Shown in pieces: positions 44,312 through 55,697 of a stretch of DNA of 64,000 nucleotides; position 1 is the stretch's first letter; each line of letters begins with the position of its first letter. The position numbers and the translations under genes are program-made. This DNA comes from Cercospora beticola. Taxonomy: Eukaryota > Ascomycota > Dothideomycetes > Mycosphaerellales > Mycosphaerellaceae. Location of the stretch: contig NC_088939.1 of NCBI RefSeq assembly GCF_033473495.1, positions 2,356,001 to 2,420,000 of the forward strand. Reading direction: 5' to 3'. Below the pieces are notes generated by a model. The model was not told the origin of the DNA, did no database searches, and saw only the letters and a program-made list of their open reading frames with translations.

Positions 44312-44903
44312 TGCGACGGCGTTGAGGCGAACTGCAACTGCGTTCCAAGCAGGAACTATCCACGACTACAAGCAACATACTGAGACTTCTACAATTGCAG
44401 AATTCCAAGCGAGTAGAATGGTGCCGCGCTCTCGAAATTGAACTCGTCATTATCCTGCACGTTGGCAAGCAAACAATCGAAAAGACAAGACATGCAAAGA
44501 CTTTGCCTTAATGTCTCGGCCATATTGCGACATACGCGCCAGACTGATCTACTTATAAATGATGCAGGGCAAAGACAATAGATGATGAATGGTATGAGAG
44601 AAGCTTGGGGTCAGGCGGGAATTTTGAAGCGAGCTTCACTTCCTTCACATGCGCATTGGCAACGGTTTGTCGCACCTTGTCGCCGCACACTGTCTTCAAA
44701 ATCCAAACTTCTCGACTCAGCTCTTCCAATACAGATACTTCACGAGTGCGCACTGTCACCTTCTCGAGCAGTTCTTCATCACTCGACTCTCATCGACGGC
44801 CTTACCCCAAACTCGAATGCGTATCTCCTGAACAGCGACTACACATTGCAGAAGACCGAACACAGCCACAAAATTGACGTCGCCTCTTTCGGCCCTACAC
44901 AAG
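44312..44903. other. intergenic region with ambiguous open frames
   Basis: No supported gene. A minus-strand frame (about 44553-44790) has protein-like composition but no start, no domain and a poor exon context. Confidence 0.4.
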
Positions 44904-45811
44904 ATGACTCGTACCAATGTGAGTCTCCTTCAGACACCTTGTGTACCGCGGCACCGTCACCAAAAAGGCCGCCAGTGGCCGCTGGTACACGTGACGGAGT
45001 GCTGCTTGGTGAATGCTGCTGACACATGATCCAACAGGCCGCTCTGACTGACTCCACAAGTGCCGAGCTCATGAGCCTCCTCGCAAACGGCGAGCAAGGT
45101 CTCTACGCCCGCTGCGGACAGCGCTACGTCCTCGAGCAGCTGGTTGCGTGGTTCCAGCACATCCTCAACGACCAGGAAGTAGAGAAGTGGGTCTGGGTGA
45201 GAGAGATCTCGACTGCTGTTCGTGCCTTAAAAAGCGAATCTCCAATCGTCGACTGCACAGCTCAGGTCATTGTTGCCGCTATCGAGAACGCTCCTTGGAG
45301 CATGGAAGGAGGAGAATGGATTGGCTCAGTAAACGCCATCGCCTTCGCCATGAAACACGTTGCGAAAACCATCGAGCGAGATTTGGCACAAGCTGAGAAC
45401 GATGGCATCGACATCACTCTCTACCGCGATCCGGCCGACTACACTCACGAGTCGAGCGACGAAGGCAGTGACGAGCCATACGAAGAGAACAGAAATACCC
45501 GTGCCCCCAAGAAGAGATCTGGGGGCAGAAAGCCTGGCTCAAAGCTGAACGGAGGCTCCCGAAAGTGGACAAGAGACGAGATCCTTCACATGCTTCGCAC
45601 GGTTCGCGATAATATCGACATGACCTGGGACGAGAGAGTGCAGGCACATAATGATACATATGTTGTGCCGCAAGGAGTTCAGCAGAGAGGTCCGCGTACG
45701 AAAGAGGGCATCAGACAGCGGCTTGACGATATGATACGGTTGACGGAAAGGGGCCTGAATGGGAGGATCGTGGCAAAGATTGCGCAGATTGAGGCTGGAG
45801 GCAGTTTCTGA
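44904..45811 (+). CDS. basic nuclear-looking protein, Myb-like C-terminal segment
   Basis: My model has a 15-nt first exon (44904-44918, MTRTN) and a second exon 45038-45811, giving 262 aa. The unspliced alternative starts at Met 45026 and changes only the first residues. The N-terminal half (to about 120) is helical and uncharacterised (LLANGEQGLYARCGQRYVLEQLVAWFQ). An acidic Ser/Glu linker follows, then a basic AT-hook-like GGRKPGSK and a segment RKWTRDEILHMLRTVRDNIDMTWDERV, which has the Trp spacing of a Myb/SANT-like helix pair. I do not recognise a named family. A nuclear role is inferred from basic motifs. Splice choice is uncertain. Confidence 0.65.
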
Positions 45812-46521
45812 GGTGAAAGCCGACCATGTGATGAGAACGAACCTGGCATGTGAGCATCGTTGTGCCGATGGAAGCCGCTTCTTTGCCCTCCGTGCCTGTG
45901 CATGGCTGTCACCAAATGGCCATGGTGAGCATCAGGCAGCATTCCACCACTTCCTCAGCTTTCTCACAGCGACAAGCCTTTCCGTTCTAATGCCACTCAT
46001 CACGCCGCATCGTACAGATTAGCACTCCGGCGAGAAGACTTGAGTCGAACGGAGACAAATTGAATGATTCTTCCTCTGCTTAGAAATTTGAGAAATGTAA
46101 ATATTCTATCAAGTTGCTGCTTCTCCCCGTAGCAGGACCCGCAATGCAAAAGATTACTACAAGTTCGTCGATGGCATCCGGACTTGCTTATACATGTTTC
46201 CCAATTCCTTACGAAGGGAGCCTGGATAGAGCAGGCTGTCAGTGTATATCTCGATATGAGCACCCGAGCTTCACGATGCCAGGTCAAAAGACATGGCACA
46301 TCAAGGTGGCCATATGTATGACCCTATGACTCACTTCATCGCACTTTTGAACGTTACTGCATGCTCCCCAGACGCATTGTGATGGCTGACGCCAAAGAGA
46401 TTGAGTTGCCCGTGAGGATCAGTTGATTCGGCCTGACCGTCGATACTTAATCAGTTATCCTGCCTTTCCAATACACAGAGTCACAAAGAATACTCCTCAT
46501 GATTCCTTTCCGCTCGCACAT
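45812..46521. other. 3' flanks of converging genes
   Basis: No gene is seen between the stop codons of the plus-strand basic protein and the minus-strand hypothetical protein. Confidence 0.5.
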
Positions 46522-47292
46522 TCAATTTAGCATTTTCGACCTGCCCACGTATACCAAACTACCCTTGTAATTCCAAATTCTTCCAACCACCACACTCACA
46601 TCCTCCTCACAGCCCTCCTGTAGCAGCGCCATAGGATAAGGCGGCATGGGATCTGCTGCCATCGGGTTCTTCGCCACGCGATCGTTGACGTCCGTCATCA
46701 ATACCCACATCTTGCATTGTGACGACCAGAAAACGAGCCTTCGCACTTGAGCCACGAAACCCTCCAAATCACGTCTGATGATCGCAAAGTGCTCTTGTAG
46801 GAGGGTACATTCACGAAACTGCAAGTGGAAGATCACCTGCTCGGCATACGGAATTGCGTTCTGGAGCGACGCTTCTGCTTCATGCCCGCCTCTTATGAGA
46901 CAGCAGGATTGTGCGAAGATTCCATGTGGCCTTCTCTGTGCATCGTGAGCATCAAGTGACGAACAAAAAACGGTGCACGCAGCGGCGAACGAGCTCACAA
47001 TTGCGTCTCTCACGTGGCAGTTGTACTTGACGAATGCAGACCTCGAATGTTCTGTCTGAACGCTATCCAGCACGACGAAACCTGGCGACTCAATCTTTTC
47101 GAGGACTGTCCATTCGGATATACCGATCTCTGGATTCAGTTGCCAGTCGGGAATCTCTGAAGGTCCGCCGCTTCCGGCTGGCTGTTGTGCCAGGTGAGGG
47201 TGGACTTGTGGTTGCCACGGAGTTCCAGAAAATGCTGCGATGAGATCATCCCATTCATCCTGTGAAAGAAATGGCTGAGCTGATTGATCCAT
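46522..47292 (-). CDS. hypothetical protein, 256 aa
   Basis: An intronless frame from a clear Met at 47292. I do not recognise it. The N-terminus is acidic (SQDEWDDLIAAFSGTPW). The C-terminal two thirds is mostly helical with several Cys and a stretch, LQEHFAIIRRDLEGFVAQVRR, that could form a coiled coil. This layout, a helical C-terminal half after a Pro/Gln-rich N-part, is reminiscent of the activation halves of AflR-like regulators, but no zinc cluster is present and the resemblance is loose. It has good codon usage and is followed by a normal intergenic gap. The next gene on this strand is an OPT transporter. Confidence 0.55.
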   Translation of the reverse strand: MDQSAQPFLSQDEWDDLIAAFSGTPWQPQVHPHLAQQPAGSGGPSEIPDWQLNPEIGISEWTVLEKIESPGFVVLDSVQTEHSRSAFVKYNCHVRDAIVSSFAAACTVFCSSLDAHDAQRRPHGIFAQSCCLIRGGHEAEASLQNAIPYAEQVIFHLQFRECTLLQEHFAIIRRDLEGFVAQVRRLVFWSSQCKMWVLMTDVNDRVAKNPMAADPMPPYPMALLQEGCEEDVSVVVGRIWNYKGSLVYVGRSKMLN

Positions 47293-47489
47293 ATTGTCTC
47301 GTTGGTATTGGGTATTGACAATGGTAAGGTAGCCGATCCTGATCAGTGTCTACTTTTGATCATGCAAGTGCTGCAATAATGCCGGTCAAAATCAAAGCAA
47401 TGCGACTACCTTGTCGAGCTGTCAGTCTGATTTCCCAATTATGGACAGTCGTTGCCTTGCGTTGCAGAGTCGCCTGGCTCTTTAATCCA

Positions 47490-49849
47490 TCACAGATGCG
47501 GCACCTTCGCACTTGCCAACCCCAGATTCACGATACTCAGTAGACCTTCACCGAGAATAAGTCCACTTGCTAGCACGATCATCGGAGTCTCCTCTCTTTT
47601 CTTCCAAACAGTCCAATACCAAGCCATCACGCCACCGACAGTCCTTGCAAGCGTGAAGGAAGGTGTATTGTACATTCCGACGGCAACTGCAATACCTCCA
47701 GGGATGTAACTCGTCCACCATGCCTTCTTACTCTGGCCATATATTCGTAGCGCAGTAAGCAACGACCAGAGGACGGCAGCGGCAATCGCAAACTCGAAAG
47801 TCTTCGGCGGCAGGCCGCTTCCAGTGACGAGTCGTGCAGTGAAGATCCACACAAAGCCGGTCGGGATTTGGAATTGGCCTCCTGGGATGGTGTATACGTT
47901 CGTGTACAGCCTATAAATACAGGCTGATACGACAGCCCCAACGCCGGAACCGATCAGTTGTCCCCAGAACTGGGCTTTGGGGGATGCACCTAGCAAATGG
48001 CCACATTTAAGATCTTGCAACAAGTCTCCGGCTTGTAATGCTCCGGCCTCGCTGAGCCCGCCTGCGATGAGGTTGACGGTGACGGCGTTCTTTGAGGTTG
48101 CAGGCACGACAGCAGCGAATATGAGCTGTGTGAGCTTGCTGATACCTGACACAGGATTGAGATCGGTCTCGCCGAGAGCTCTGACGCCCATGATGCTCAG
48201 AATCATAGCCAAAAGCAGGGCGAACACTGTAAGACCAATCGATATGATGCCCGCAAACGAGTATTGCACTGCGAAGATGCAGAATCCGAGAGTCAAGATC
48301 AGTCCAATGAGAGTGGTCTTCACGCCGATCTGATGTTCAGGCGGGGCATCATACTCTTCCTCCTGCTCATATCCCACCGCTTTGCTACGACTGTCACTCG
48401 GGTCTTCTGACAGGTCCACTGGGCTGTAGCCGCGCACAATTGGCGAGGCAAGATCTCGCAGCTGGCGTTTGATTCCTTTACGGTTGATCCCTTCGACAAT
48501 TGGCGGAACATAAGTCCTGGCATACCACATAGCAGGGCGCAAAATCAGCCAACCCAGAGATACAATGGCGTCTGCGAGCATAATTGCCAGACTGATCCAA
48601 ACAATCCAGCCTTTGGAACCAGTATTCCAGTCATCGACGGGGCCAGATGCCCAGCCTTTGTATTTAGCGATCGGGGAGAGGACGGCCCACCCAAGTAGAG
48701 CGCCGAGCAGCATATGTATCGTTGTTGCTGGACCCATGATGATGCCTTGTCCCACGTAGGCTGGACTTGGGTTGAGGTTCCACACCCATTTCTCTGACAA
48801 ATGTAGACCCAGAAAGGGGATTGAGTGAAGTTGCGGAACGAAATACGAGATGAGAGTCTACTTACTATCAGTACCAGTTGCGGACTGGTCTTGCCTATAG
48901 TGTTGGAGGGACATACGTATGCGCCAGACACGCCAAAAGAGGTGGTCAGCAAGCGAATCTGCTGTTGCCAATCCTTCTTCTGCTTATCAGTGCGGCTCTC
49001 TGACCTCGCGATGGGCTCCAAGTCATGTTCATGCCGGTCAGAATGCGCGCCTTCGCTAATCAGGCCTTGCGTCTCCTCGTCACCATCGGCGCCAGATTTT
49101 CCAGCCTTTCGCCGTCTCAACTTGGCATGTGCCTCGGCTTCACCCTCTGCGCCAGTCTTCTCACCCCCGTGGAGGACGCCGATCATGAGCGCAGTGGCAG
49201 TGCCGGAGGGAAACTTCAACTTCTCCCGAATGATGACTTCCTTGCGCAGAGGAACAGCAAAGACAACTCCGAAGAAGCATAACCCTAGGGACCATAAGAT
49301 GAGCTTGGCGAGAGTCAGGTGGATACCTCCAGTAGGAGTTCCAGCCCCCTGCGCTCCAGCATGATACACAGCCTCAGGCGGTGTCTCACTGGGCTTCAAC
49401 AGAAACTCCAATGCAGGCACGACTCCAACAAAGCCACAGCCCAGTGGCATTGTCCCGACAGAGCCTGCCACAGTTTGTACCAACACATTCTCCACTTCGC
49501 TGAAGTCTTTCCCAAGGCCCAGGCTCTCTATACGACCACCTATTGCTCGAGACATCGTGCGTAGTCCTTTGAAATATGCAAAGCCTATCAATGCGCTCGG
49601 CATGGCCATGCCTGAAATCCATCCTGTCTGGAGGCCAAAATACGTGTTGGAGAAGGCAATGAGGACACCTATCAGCATGCCCACTGTGAGTGCGCGGATC
49701 GTGAACTGTGGTTGTTCAGATTGCCGTGCGAGGAAGTCGGCGTCCGGCTCTTGGCCGATGGGCTCGGTCGTGATGCTATGCTGTGGCTCGAGCGCATCGT
49801 CTTCGTCGTTGCTCAGGAGCCGCTCACGGTCTCCTCTGTCGGGCGCCAT
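47490..49849 (-). CDS. OPT-family oligopeptide/metal-chelate transporter
   Basis: Exons 49849-48917 and 48857-47490 encode 766 aa. The 59-bp intron joins GVSGAY to TLISYFVPQLHSIPFLG. OPT carriers move small peptides or metal-nicotianamine-like chelates with protons across the plasma or vacuolar membrane. The N-terminus is a short acidic tail with RLLSNDEDD, then the first helix and the OPT hallmark FSNTYFGLQTGWISGMAMP. Later landmarks are FLLKPSE..PEAVYHAGAQGAG, FPSGTATALMIGVLHGGEK, an extended charged loop at about 240-300, LNPSPAYVGQGIIMGP, and the C-terminal ASGLILGEGLLSIVNL. About 14-16 hydrophobic segments are visible. It is of the YSL-like branch common in filamentous fungi. It is divergent from the PRMT3-like gene with a shared 235-bp promoter. 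Confidence 0.92.
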
Positions 49850-50084
49850 CGTACACGGCGATGTCGGGAATGCTTAGGCAGGAGGATGTATGGGTGAATG
49901 GAGAGACGCTCACCTGGTCTTATTGCCAACGGTCAACGGAGCACGTGCCATCATCACGACATCGCGGCTCCGCAAAGCTTGATCCGGTCCTTGCCGCTAT
50001 CCGAGACCCTATCATCAAGCGCAATCGAGGACGAAATTTCCTTACATAAACTCGGCCTGATCGTCTGCCGTTGTCAGCTTCGAC
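49850..50084. promoter_or_regulatory. shared divergent promoter
   Basis: The 235 bp between the OPT transporter start (minus) and the PRMT3-like start (plus) must hold both promoters. No obvious TATA box or known operator could be assigned. Confidence 0.5.
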
Positions 50085-50683
50085 ATGCCCGACCTCCCTC
50101 ATGGATGGCGGATGAGAAATGCCGAAGGCGAGAAGGTTGGTCCGCCTGTCGAAGAAGATGGCAACTACCAAGTCTCGGGGGACGACGAAAGTGGTAGCGA
50201 GCCAGATGTTGAGCTGGCGGGACTTGATCTGAAGCCCGACTCAGAGGGATGGGACGACGTTGAAGATGACACTGAGGATGTCAGCATCAAGTGTCTGTTT
50301 TGCGACGAGATATTCAGCGGAGCTACCGCCATGAACGAGCACTCTGCCAAGACGCACGAATTCGATCTGGCAAAAGTGCAGGCACAACATGGTGAGCTGA
50401 TCGAATGATGCCTCCTCGCAGATCTAAGCTGATTCTTCCAGATCTGGACTTCTACTCCTCCATGAAGCTAGTCAACTATCTTCGCGCTCAAGTCCAACAG
50501 GGAGATGCTAAACCTGACGTGAGCGATGCGAAAGCCTGGGCCGATGACAAGTACCTGCAGCCAACGTTGGAAGACGATGCGCTGCTGTTCAGTCTCGACG
50601 ATATCGATGAACGACCTGTGCCAGAAGAGGAACACACAGAAGCCGGAGCTACTTCCTCGATTGATGCTGTCATCAACCAATAA
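50085..50683 (+). CDS. PRMT3-type zinc-finger N-terminal half without methyltransferase domain
   Basis: Exons 50085-50391 and 50442-50683 encode 182 aa. It carries a C2H2-like zinc finger (KCLFCDEIFSGATAMNEHSAKTH), then FDLAKVQAQHDLDFYSSMKLVNYLR, completed across the intron, and DDKYLQPTLEDDALLFSLDDI. These are the hallmark N-terminal blocks of protein arginine methyltransferase 3 (Rmt3), which binds and modifies ribosomal protein S2 through that finger. The normal protein continues with about 350 residues of SAM-binding methyltransferase core. Here a stop follows at 50683 and no methyltransferase motif (such as VLDVGCGTG) appears in any frame downstream. The product is either a stand-alone finger or a truncated gene. 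Confidence 0.8.
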
Positions 50684-51513
50684 ACCTCTGCCGTTCAGTA
50701 CGCTGGACGCGACTGCAGTTCCCAGGAGACCAGCGCAATGCCACACGAGAACATGCTGCGGATTCGCTCCGAGTCCACTAAATCGCGGTTGAGGTAGAGG
50801 TCGGGCTTGCGTAATATAGCCATTGTTTGACTCGACATCGCGTCCCTGCAAATCTAGGAATATGGACATCGCTTCACACGGCCAGCAGGCGGACAGGACG
50901 CCCCGCATGGCCCAGTCGGATCGACTAGAAGCTGACATGTGCTTGCGGTCATGAATGCACTTGCGGACATTGTGCGTGCTTCAGGGTGTGGAGGCTTCGA
51001 AAGCTATCAGGTGTAGCTGCTCAGTCAGACTTATTCTGCACCCCGTCGAAGTAGGCAATCTTCCGGAAATTCAATAGTCTTCATTGACCAGAAGTCGGAT
51101 TCCGGGCTCGTTGCGTCCAAGCAGAATTCGAGCGGCCGCTTGTGGCTCAACCGGGCGAAGCATCTGTGTACTGCCAATCGCCGGGGCAGACTCCTCTCAA
51201 GCGATGTCTGTGGCACTGCGCATTAATAGACGCCATTTCTGGGAGCAGCGGCAATGAGCGGTGATTGTGATTGGTCGGCACTGTTGAACTTCGATCCTTC
51301 GCTTGCACATGTGCGTATCATGTTGCGAAGGATTGCGCTAGAGTTCTGCTGTACTCGGCCTCAGGTTTGAGTGTATGCATGTTTCGGTGCCGTGCGCATG
51401 GACGCACAGAACACAGCCCATCACTGCCTTAAGATGGGCGGCTTCGCAAATTCGAAGGGCAGGGTGTTCAGTGCTCTTTCTTGACTTCTCTCTCTTTCAA
51501 ACTACACAACAGG
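50684..51513. other. 830-bp intergenic region; no trace of the missing PRMT core
   Basis: No supported gene. I searched all frames by eye for SAM-binding motifs of arginine methyltransferases and found none. The last part is the promoter of the Cys-rich surface protein. Confidence 0.5.
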
Positions 51514-52448
51514 ATGGCCCTCGCCAAATTGTTGACGATTGCATTCCTTATGCGACATGTCACAGGCGAGACAGATTGTTTCTTTCCAAACCATCAGCGA
51601 GCAGAGAACTTCACCACGTGCAATGCCGGGGCACCCCACGCTGCCTGCTGTCGTCCGGAAGATGTTTGTCTTTCGAATGGGTACTGTCTGCAGCAGGGCG
51701 CCGGCCTTCCCAATCGTCTCATTCGAGGCGGTTGTACGGATTACACATTCTCCAGTTCAGCGTGTCCAGCAAAATGCGCCGACAGTAGGTAACATGACGG
51801 GGGCGATGATCTTCGCGATACTAATGACATGTCGCAGCCGCACAAGACGTACCGGTGACCATATTTCTTGCGCGCGATAGCAGACCGAATGGCGACTTCT
51901 GTTGCGTAAGCAATTTCAATGTCACGTCCGGAAACTGTATAGTCCCAAGTGGTGGAAGCTCAAGGCCGTTTTCCCTCAGTCCAGGCACCGTCATCTACGA
52001 CCGCAGCACGGGGGATCTACTACCAGAAAATTGGACTGCCACTGCGCAAGAGCCTGGGGTGGTGGTCGCTTCGGCTGCTGGTAACAACGTCAGCATGGGT
52101 GCAATCATTGGCGTTGCTGTACCACTGGGTGTTCTCCTCCTGGCAGCTTTGGCTGGCTGTTTCATACTTTGGAGACAGCTGAAAAAGGTGAAAGCGGCGC
52201 AAGGTAGCGCACATCATAGCGGTGAATGGTCGGAAGGGAAGGATTCAAGACCTGAAGAGTACGATTATGGGACTGCGCCAGGCTATGTTGCAGTGGCGAA
52301 CGAGAAGTCGGATCGGTTGCAACATCATCCTGAGCTACCATCACCGGACCAGCGACATTCCCAACCACATTATACCCAACAATATATCGCTGAAGCACCG
52401 ACAGAGGGCGAGGTCCAAATGGCGGACAGCCGGAGCGTGGGCAGGTGA
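51514..52448 (+). CDS. secreted Cys-rich ectodomain, single-pass membrane protein
   Basis: Exons 51514-51784 and 51838-52448 encode 293 aa. A signal peptide covers about residues 1-18. The ectodomain has many paired Cys, including CFFPNHQ, AACCRPEDVCLSNGYCLQ, and RLIRGGCTDYTFSSSACPAKC completed over the intron, then GDFCCVSNF and several N-glycosylation sites (NFT, NVT, NWT, NVS). One transmembrane helix (about 197-218, IIGVAVPLGVLLLAALAGCFILW) leads to a basic-then-polar cytosolic tail with QHHPELPSP and a Tyr-containing stretch. This architecture is common among Pezizomycotina surface proteins of unknown role, possibly sensing or adhesion. The first donor is chosen so that frames join; a second GT four bases on does not keep frame. 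Confidence 0.72.
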
Positions 52449-53077
52449 CATCGGGCCGGCAAGACATGACACTGCGAAAGCCAAATATTGCGGTTCGAGA
52501 GTAGATGAGAATGTAGCATTATTCGAATCAGAGCGAAATGGCCCAGGGGCTGAGAGCGCATGTGATCAGACGCACGCTCAGCCCGCGCTGTGATACCTTG
52601 ACTAGGAGCACAGCTCGCCGTCCGATATCGACTTTTACCAGGTTCCTGCCTTGCTCCGCTTGTATATGAGGATAACAGGTGCACCCAGGGCTGCTTCAGA
52701 ATAGATGAGAGCTAATTTCGATATGCCAAAAATGGTCGAGTGCAGCACCCTCGCGGCTGAACTTATTGTAGTTTGGCAAAGTCCACTGTCTGTTATTGCT
52801 TCGTACAAGCCATTAAGTTATTATGCACTCGAGACTTGGCCGTGTAGACTTTCGACGGTGCGTCTGATATCGAGCAGAACGAGATGAAGCCGCCAGAGTA
52901 CAAATTGTCTGGCGAGTGAAGTGAGGATGTGTAGACTCCAGCGAACCAGAGAAAACACGATTGACAGCAATTCTTGGCGGCGCGGTCCGGGATCTGCCGC
53001 AGGAAGGAGCAACGAACGTCAAGCTTCAGCATTGCACGAGAAACAGCACCTCACCACTCCGCTCCACCACAATCACC
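52449..53077. other. intergenic region upstream of COX4
   Basis: 629 bp without a supported gene. The last 40 bp are C-rich with CACC repeats, a typical leader. Confidence 0.5.
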
Positions 53078-53874
53078 ATGTTCCTCCGCCGCGCCGCTCC
53101 TGCGCTCGCAAAGCGCGCTGTGTTCCGGCCAGCTGTCACCCGCTCATTCGCGCTCTCCGCCCGCCAACGTACGCTCGCCAATGGCATTCCCGAAAAAGGC
53201 CGACCACGCACGCGCAAACAGATCACTAACAAGCTGCAGGAAGCGAGCGTGATCCTCATATTGGCGAGCCAACTGGGCAGCTGAAGAAGTTTGAAGGTGA
53301 GAGACCGGAGCTGTAGGAAGGGAGTCAGTAGCAAGAGGACAATGGCTGAGTGCAGCGTGAATAGAAATTAAGGATGAGCACGACCTTCTCCCACCTGGAG
53401 CCAAGCCAGGTACTATCCCTACCGATCTCGAACAAGCGACCGGTCTCGAGCGATTGGAAATTCTCGGAAAGATGCAGGGTGTGGACATCTTCGACATGCG
53501 TCCTTTGGATGCCAGCAGGAAAGGTGAGACAGTGGAACTGAGTAGCCGGGCGAAGAGGAGCGCTGACACCTGGTACAGGCACGCTCGACGACCCCATCAC
53601 CGTGAAGTCTTTTGGTGATGAGCAATACGTTGGCTGCACCGGATGCCCTGCTGACTCGCACGTTGTTATTTGGCTCGTAACATCTCGCGATCGCCCCATT
53701 GAGCGCTGCCCAGAGTGCGGTAGTGTGTACAAGCTGGAGTACGTTGGTCCTCAGGATGATGGTCATGGACACGGCCACGATCACGGACATGGACACGCGG
53801 ATACCGATGGCTCACACAACTTCGAGGGAGAGCCAAAGACCATGGCTGATTTCGTCAAGCCAAGCTACAGATAG
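53078..53874 (+). CDS. cox4: cytochrome c oxidase subunit IV (yeast Cox4 type), mitochondrial
   Basis: Four exons, 53078-53168, 53240-53296, 53365-53523 and 53579-53874, give 200 aa. It is the nuclear-encoded zinc-binding subunit of complex IV on the matrix side, needed for assembly. The presequence (1-25) is rich in Arg and Ala. Then come LLPPGAKPGTIPTDLEQATGLERLE and GKMQGVDIFDMRPLD, both diagnostic. The zinc site is formed by Cys122, His130, Cys146 and Cys149 (CTGCPADSH and CPECGSVYKLEYVG). The C-terminus ends in KTMADFVKPSYR, as usual. Between residues 161 and 181 is a GHGHGHDHGHGH insert not usual for the family. Splicing is supported by the family sequence across each junction. Confidence 0.93.
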
Positions 53875-54101
53875 GCTCACAAAAGGCGTACGAGGGCGAG
53901 GACGTAGAGGTGTATGCGGCAGGCGTGCTGAACAGAGCAGAAGTTGTAACATATCATCATGTGGATAAATGCGACGAATGCTAGATGTAAAGAAGAAAGA
54001 CCTCGGTGTATGAGGTACGCTCTGCTTCGATGCTAACATGGAGTCTCCAGAGATCACTCACGTTGTGCAACTGAGGACGAAAGTCGCTGTTTCATGGATG
54101 C

Positions 54102-55064
54102 TCAAGTAAATCCCTTCGAGCGGCACGCCAAGTTCGCCGTAGTTTCCTTTCCACCAAACCAGGTCATTGCGCCGGGCGTGTAAAAAGTCTCTATTTCCTC
54201 CACGGCCCCCCACCTTCTCTGTCCTCCGTGATCCATCTCCTTATATACTAACTCCTCGCCCCAAACGTTCTTCGTAGGCACCGGAGCGTCGAGCAAATCC
54301 CATCGTTTCCACAAATCGCCAACCCTTTCAGCTCTCACATCTGGACCCATCCACTTGGCAAGCACTTCTCGCGTTCGAGGGTTGATTGCTTTGATGACGG
54401 ACTCCTTTGATTCACCTTGCTCAAGGCGAAAGTTGAAAGCTGTCCACATATGGATAACGTGATCGACAACAGCCTTCTCGATGTTAGGCTTATTGATCTG
54501 CGTATTGTGAGAGATAAGTCTCTCTGATATCAACCTGGCGGCTGTTGCATCGATGTTGGGAAATTGGTCCAGAATCTTGCGACGGATATCCCAATGGGCG
54601 GTGCGGAGTGGGTCAGGCAGATCAACCCACGCGAGACGAGCATCGTTGCCACTTCGACAGTTCCGGACTGCTTCAGTGTGGATGCTAGAAGGGACAGCAT
54701 AGCCACTTAACCTCCGCTCTTGGTTGAAAACTTCGTAAACTATGCGGCCTCTGGCGAGAGACATATCGCGTGCGTATTGGAGGATGGCCACTGGTTCTTC
54801 CACACCAATGAATTTGACGCCGGCCGGCAATTGGACTCTGCTCGTTACTCGCACAACGTGCCCTTCTTGCACAGAAGCAATTTCCATACTGGATTCCGTA
54901 ATTGTCTTGCTCGTACGATGTATTACATGGCACTTTGATAGACTGATGCGATGGAAACTCAAGTCAGGAAGAATCTTGAAAGCACCCGCCCTACTGTTGG
55001 CAGTTTCTTTGTGTCTGCTTCTTTTCCGTTGTTCACAGATGACTGCTTTTGGAAGTACTTTCAT
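54102..55064 (-). CDS. DUF2293-like protein
   Basis: An intronless 320-aa frame from Met 55064. An internal Met at 54887 (MEIASVQEG) would drop a basic 59-residue N-terminal segment that could be a targeting sequence. The core has EVFNQERRLSGYAVPSS, then DPLRTAHWDIRRKILDQFPNID, and the helical AVVDHVIHMWTAFNFRLEQGESKESVIKAINPRTREVLAKW. That last stretch fits the H..H.WT.Y..LL..G..+E.A...I..RV..VL..W pattern I associate with fungal DUF2293 proteins. The biochemical function is unknown. The C-terminus has WGEELVYKEMDHGGQRRWGAV. The DUF assignment rests on pattern only and should be checked with a profile search. Confidence 0.65.
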   Translation of the reverse strand: MKVLPKAVICEQRKRSRHKETANSRAGAFKILPDLSFHRISLSKCHVIHRTSKTITESSMEIASVQEGHVVRVTSRVQLPAGVKFIGVEEPVAILQYARDMSLARGRIVYEVFNQERRLSGYAVPSSIHTEAVRNCRSGNDARLAWVDLPDPLRTAHWDIRRKILDQFPNIDATAARLISERLISHNTQINKPNIEKAVVDHVIHMWTAFNFRLEQGESKESVIKAINPRTREVLAKWMGPDVRAERVGDLWKRWDLLDAPVPTKNVWGEELVYKEMDHGGQRRWGAVEEIETFYTPGAMTWFGGKETTANLACRSKGFT

Positions 55065-55697
55065 TGCACTGTTTCATTTTATTGCAGATTTACTCAGCTT
55101 TCGACTGGCATATTCGCGACCTGAACAGCTTACGCTACGAGTAGTGAGCATCTGGCTCCAACGCGAACAGATTATGGGGTGATAGAGCTCTGTAGGTGAA
55201 TATAGATACACCGTAGGGCAATCAAGCTGACTGTGCGGCATTGAGACCTGAATCGAGGCCTGAGAAGAAGGCAGTAATGCTGCTGCAGTGCGGATACATG
55301 CTAAGTAGCAGTCATGCTGCACGGTGCCTGGTCTTTTCCTCCCCCAGCGGAGCCGAATGGTATGATAACATGCACATGGTTTCTTGCAAGACGTGACAAT
55401 GACTGGAGTCGAGCGAGCGCGACGGAATCGTTCTCACGTTCTAAGTGCACGGTGCCACCTTCAAATTCAATATGACAGTCAAAAAGTGTGAAGCGAGGAT
55501 GAAGTGTTGTGAAGTGTTGCAAGTGATGTGATGTCCGTTCTTGGCATCGAAGTCTGCCTCAGGTCACTCGGCTGTGCCTGTGTTCGCGTTCGCCCACTCC
55601 AAGCAAGACGTGCCTCCCGACATCTGACGACGAACTCTCCACTTCATCATCGCGATGACATACCGGTCTCGCTTCCCGTCCAGTTGCAGACGCCGCG
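55065..55697. other. divergent promoter region
   Basis: 633 bp between a minus-strand and a plus-strand start. No gene is seen; open frames are short. Confidence 0.5.

Noticed and set aside
44553..44790. minus-strand frame with protein-like composition upstream of the basic protein
   Set aside because: It lacks an ATG, a convincing upstream exon and any family match; probably chance in the promoter region.
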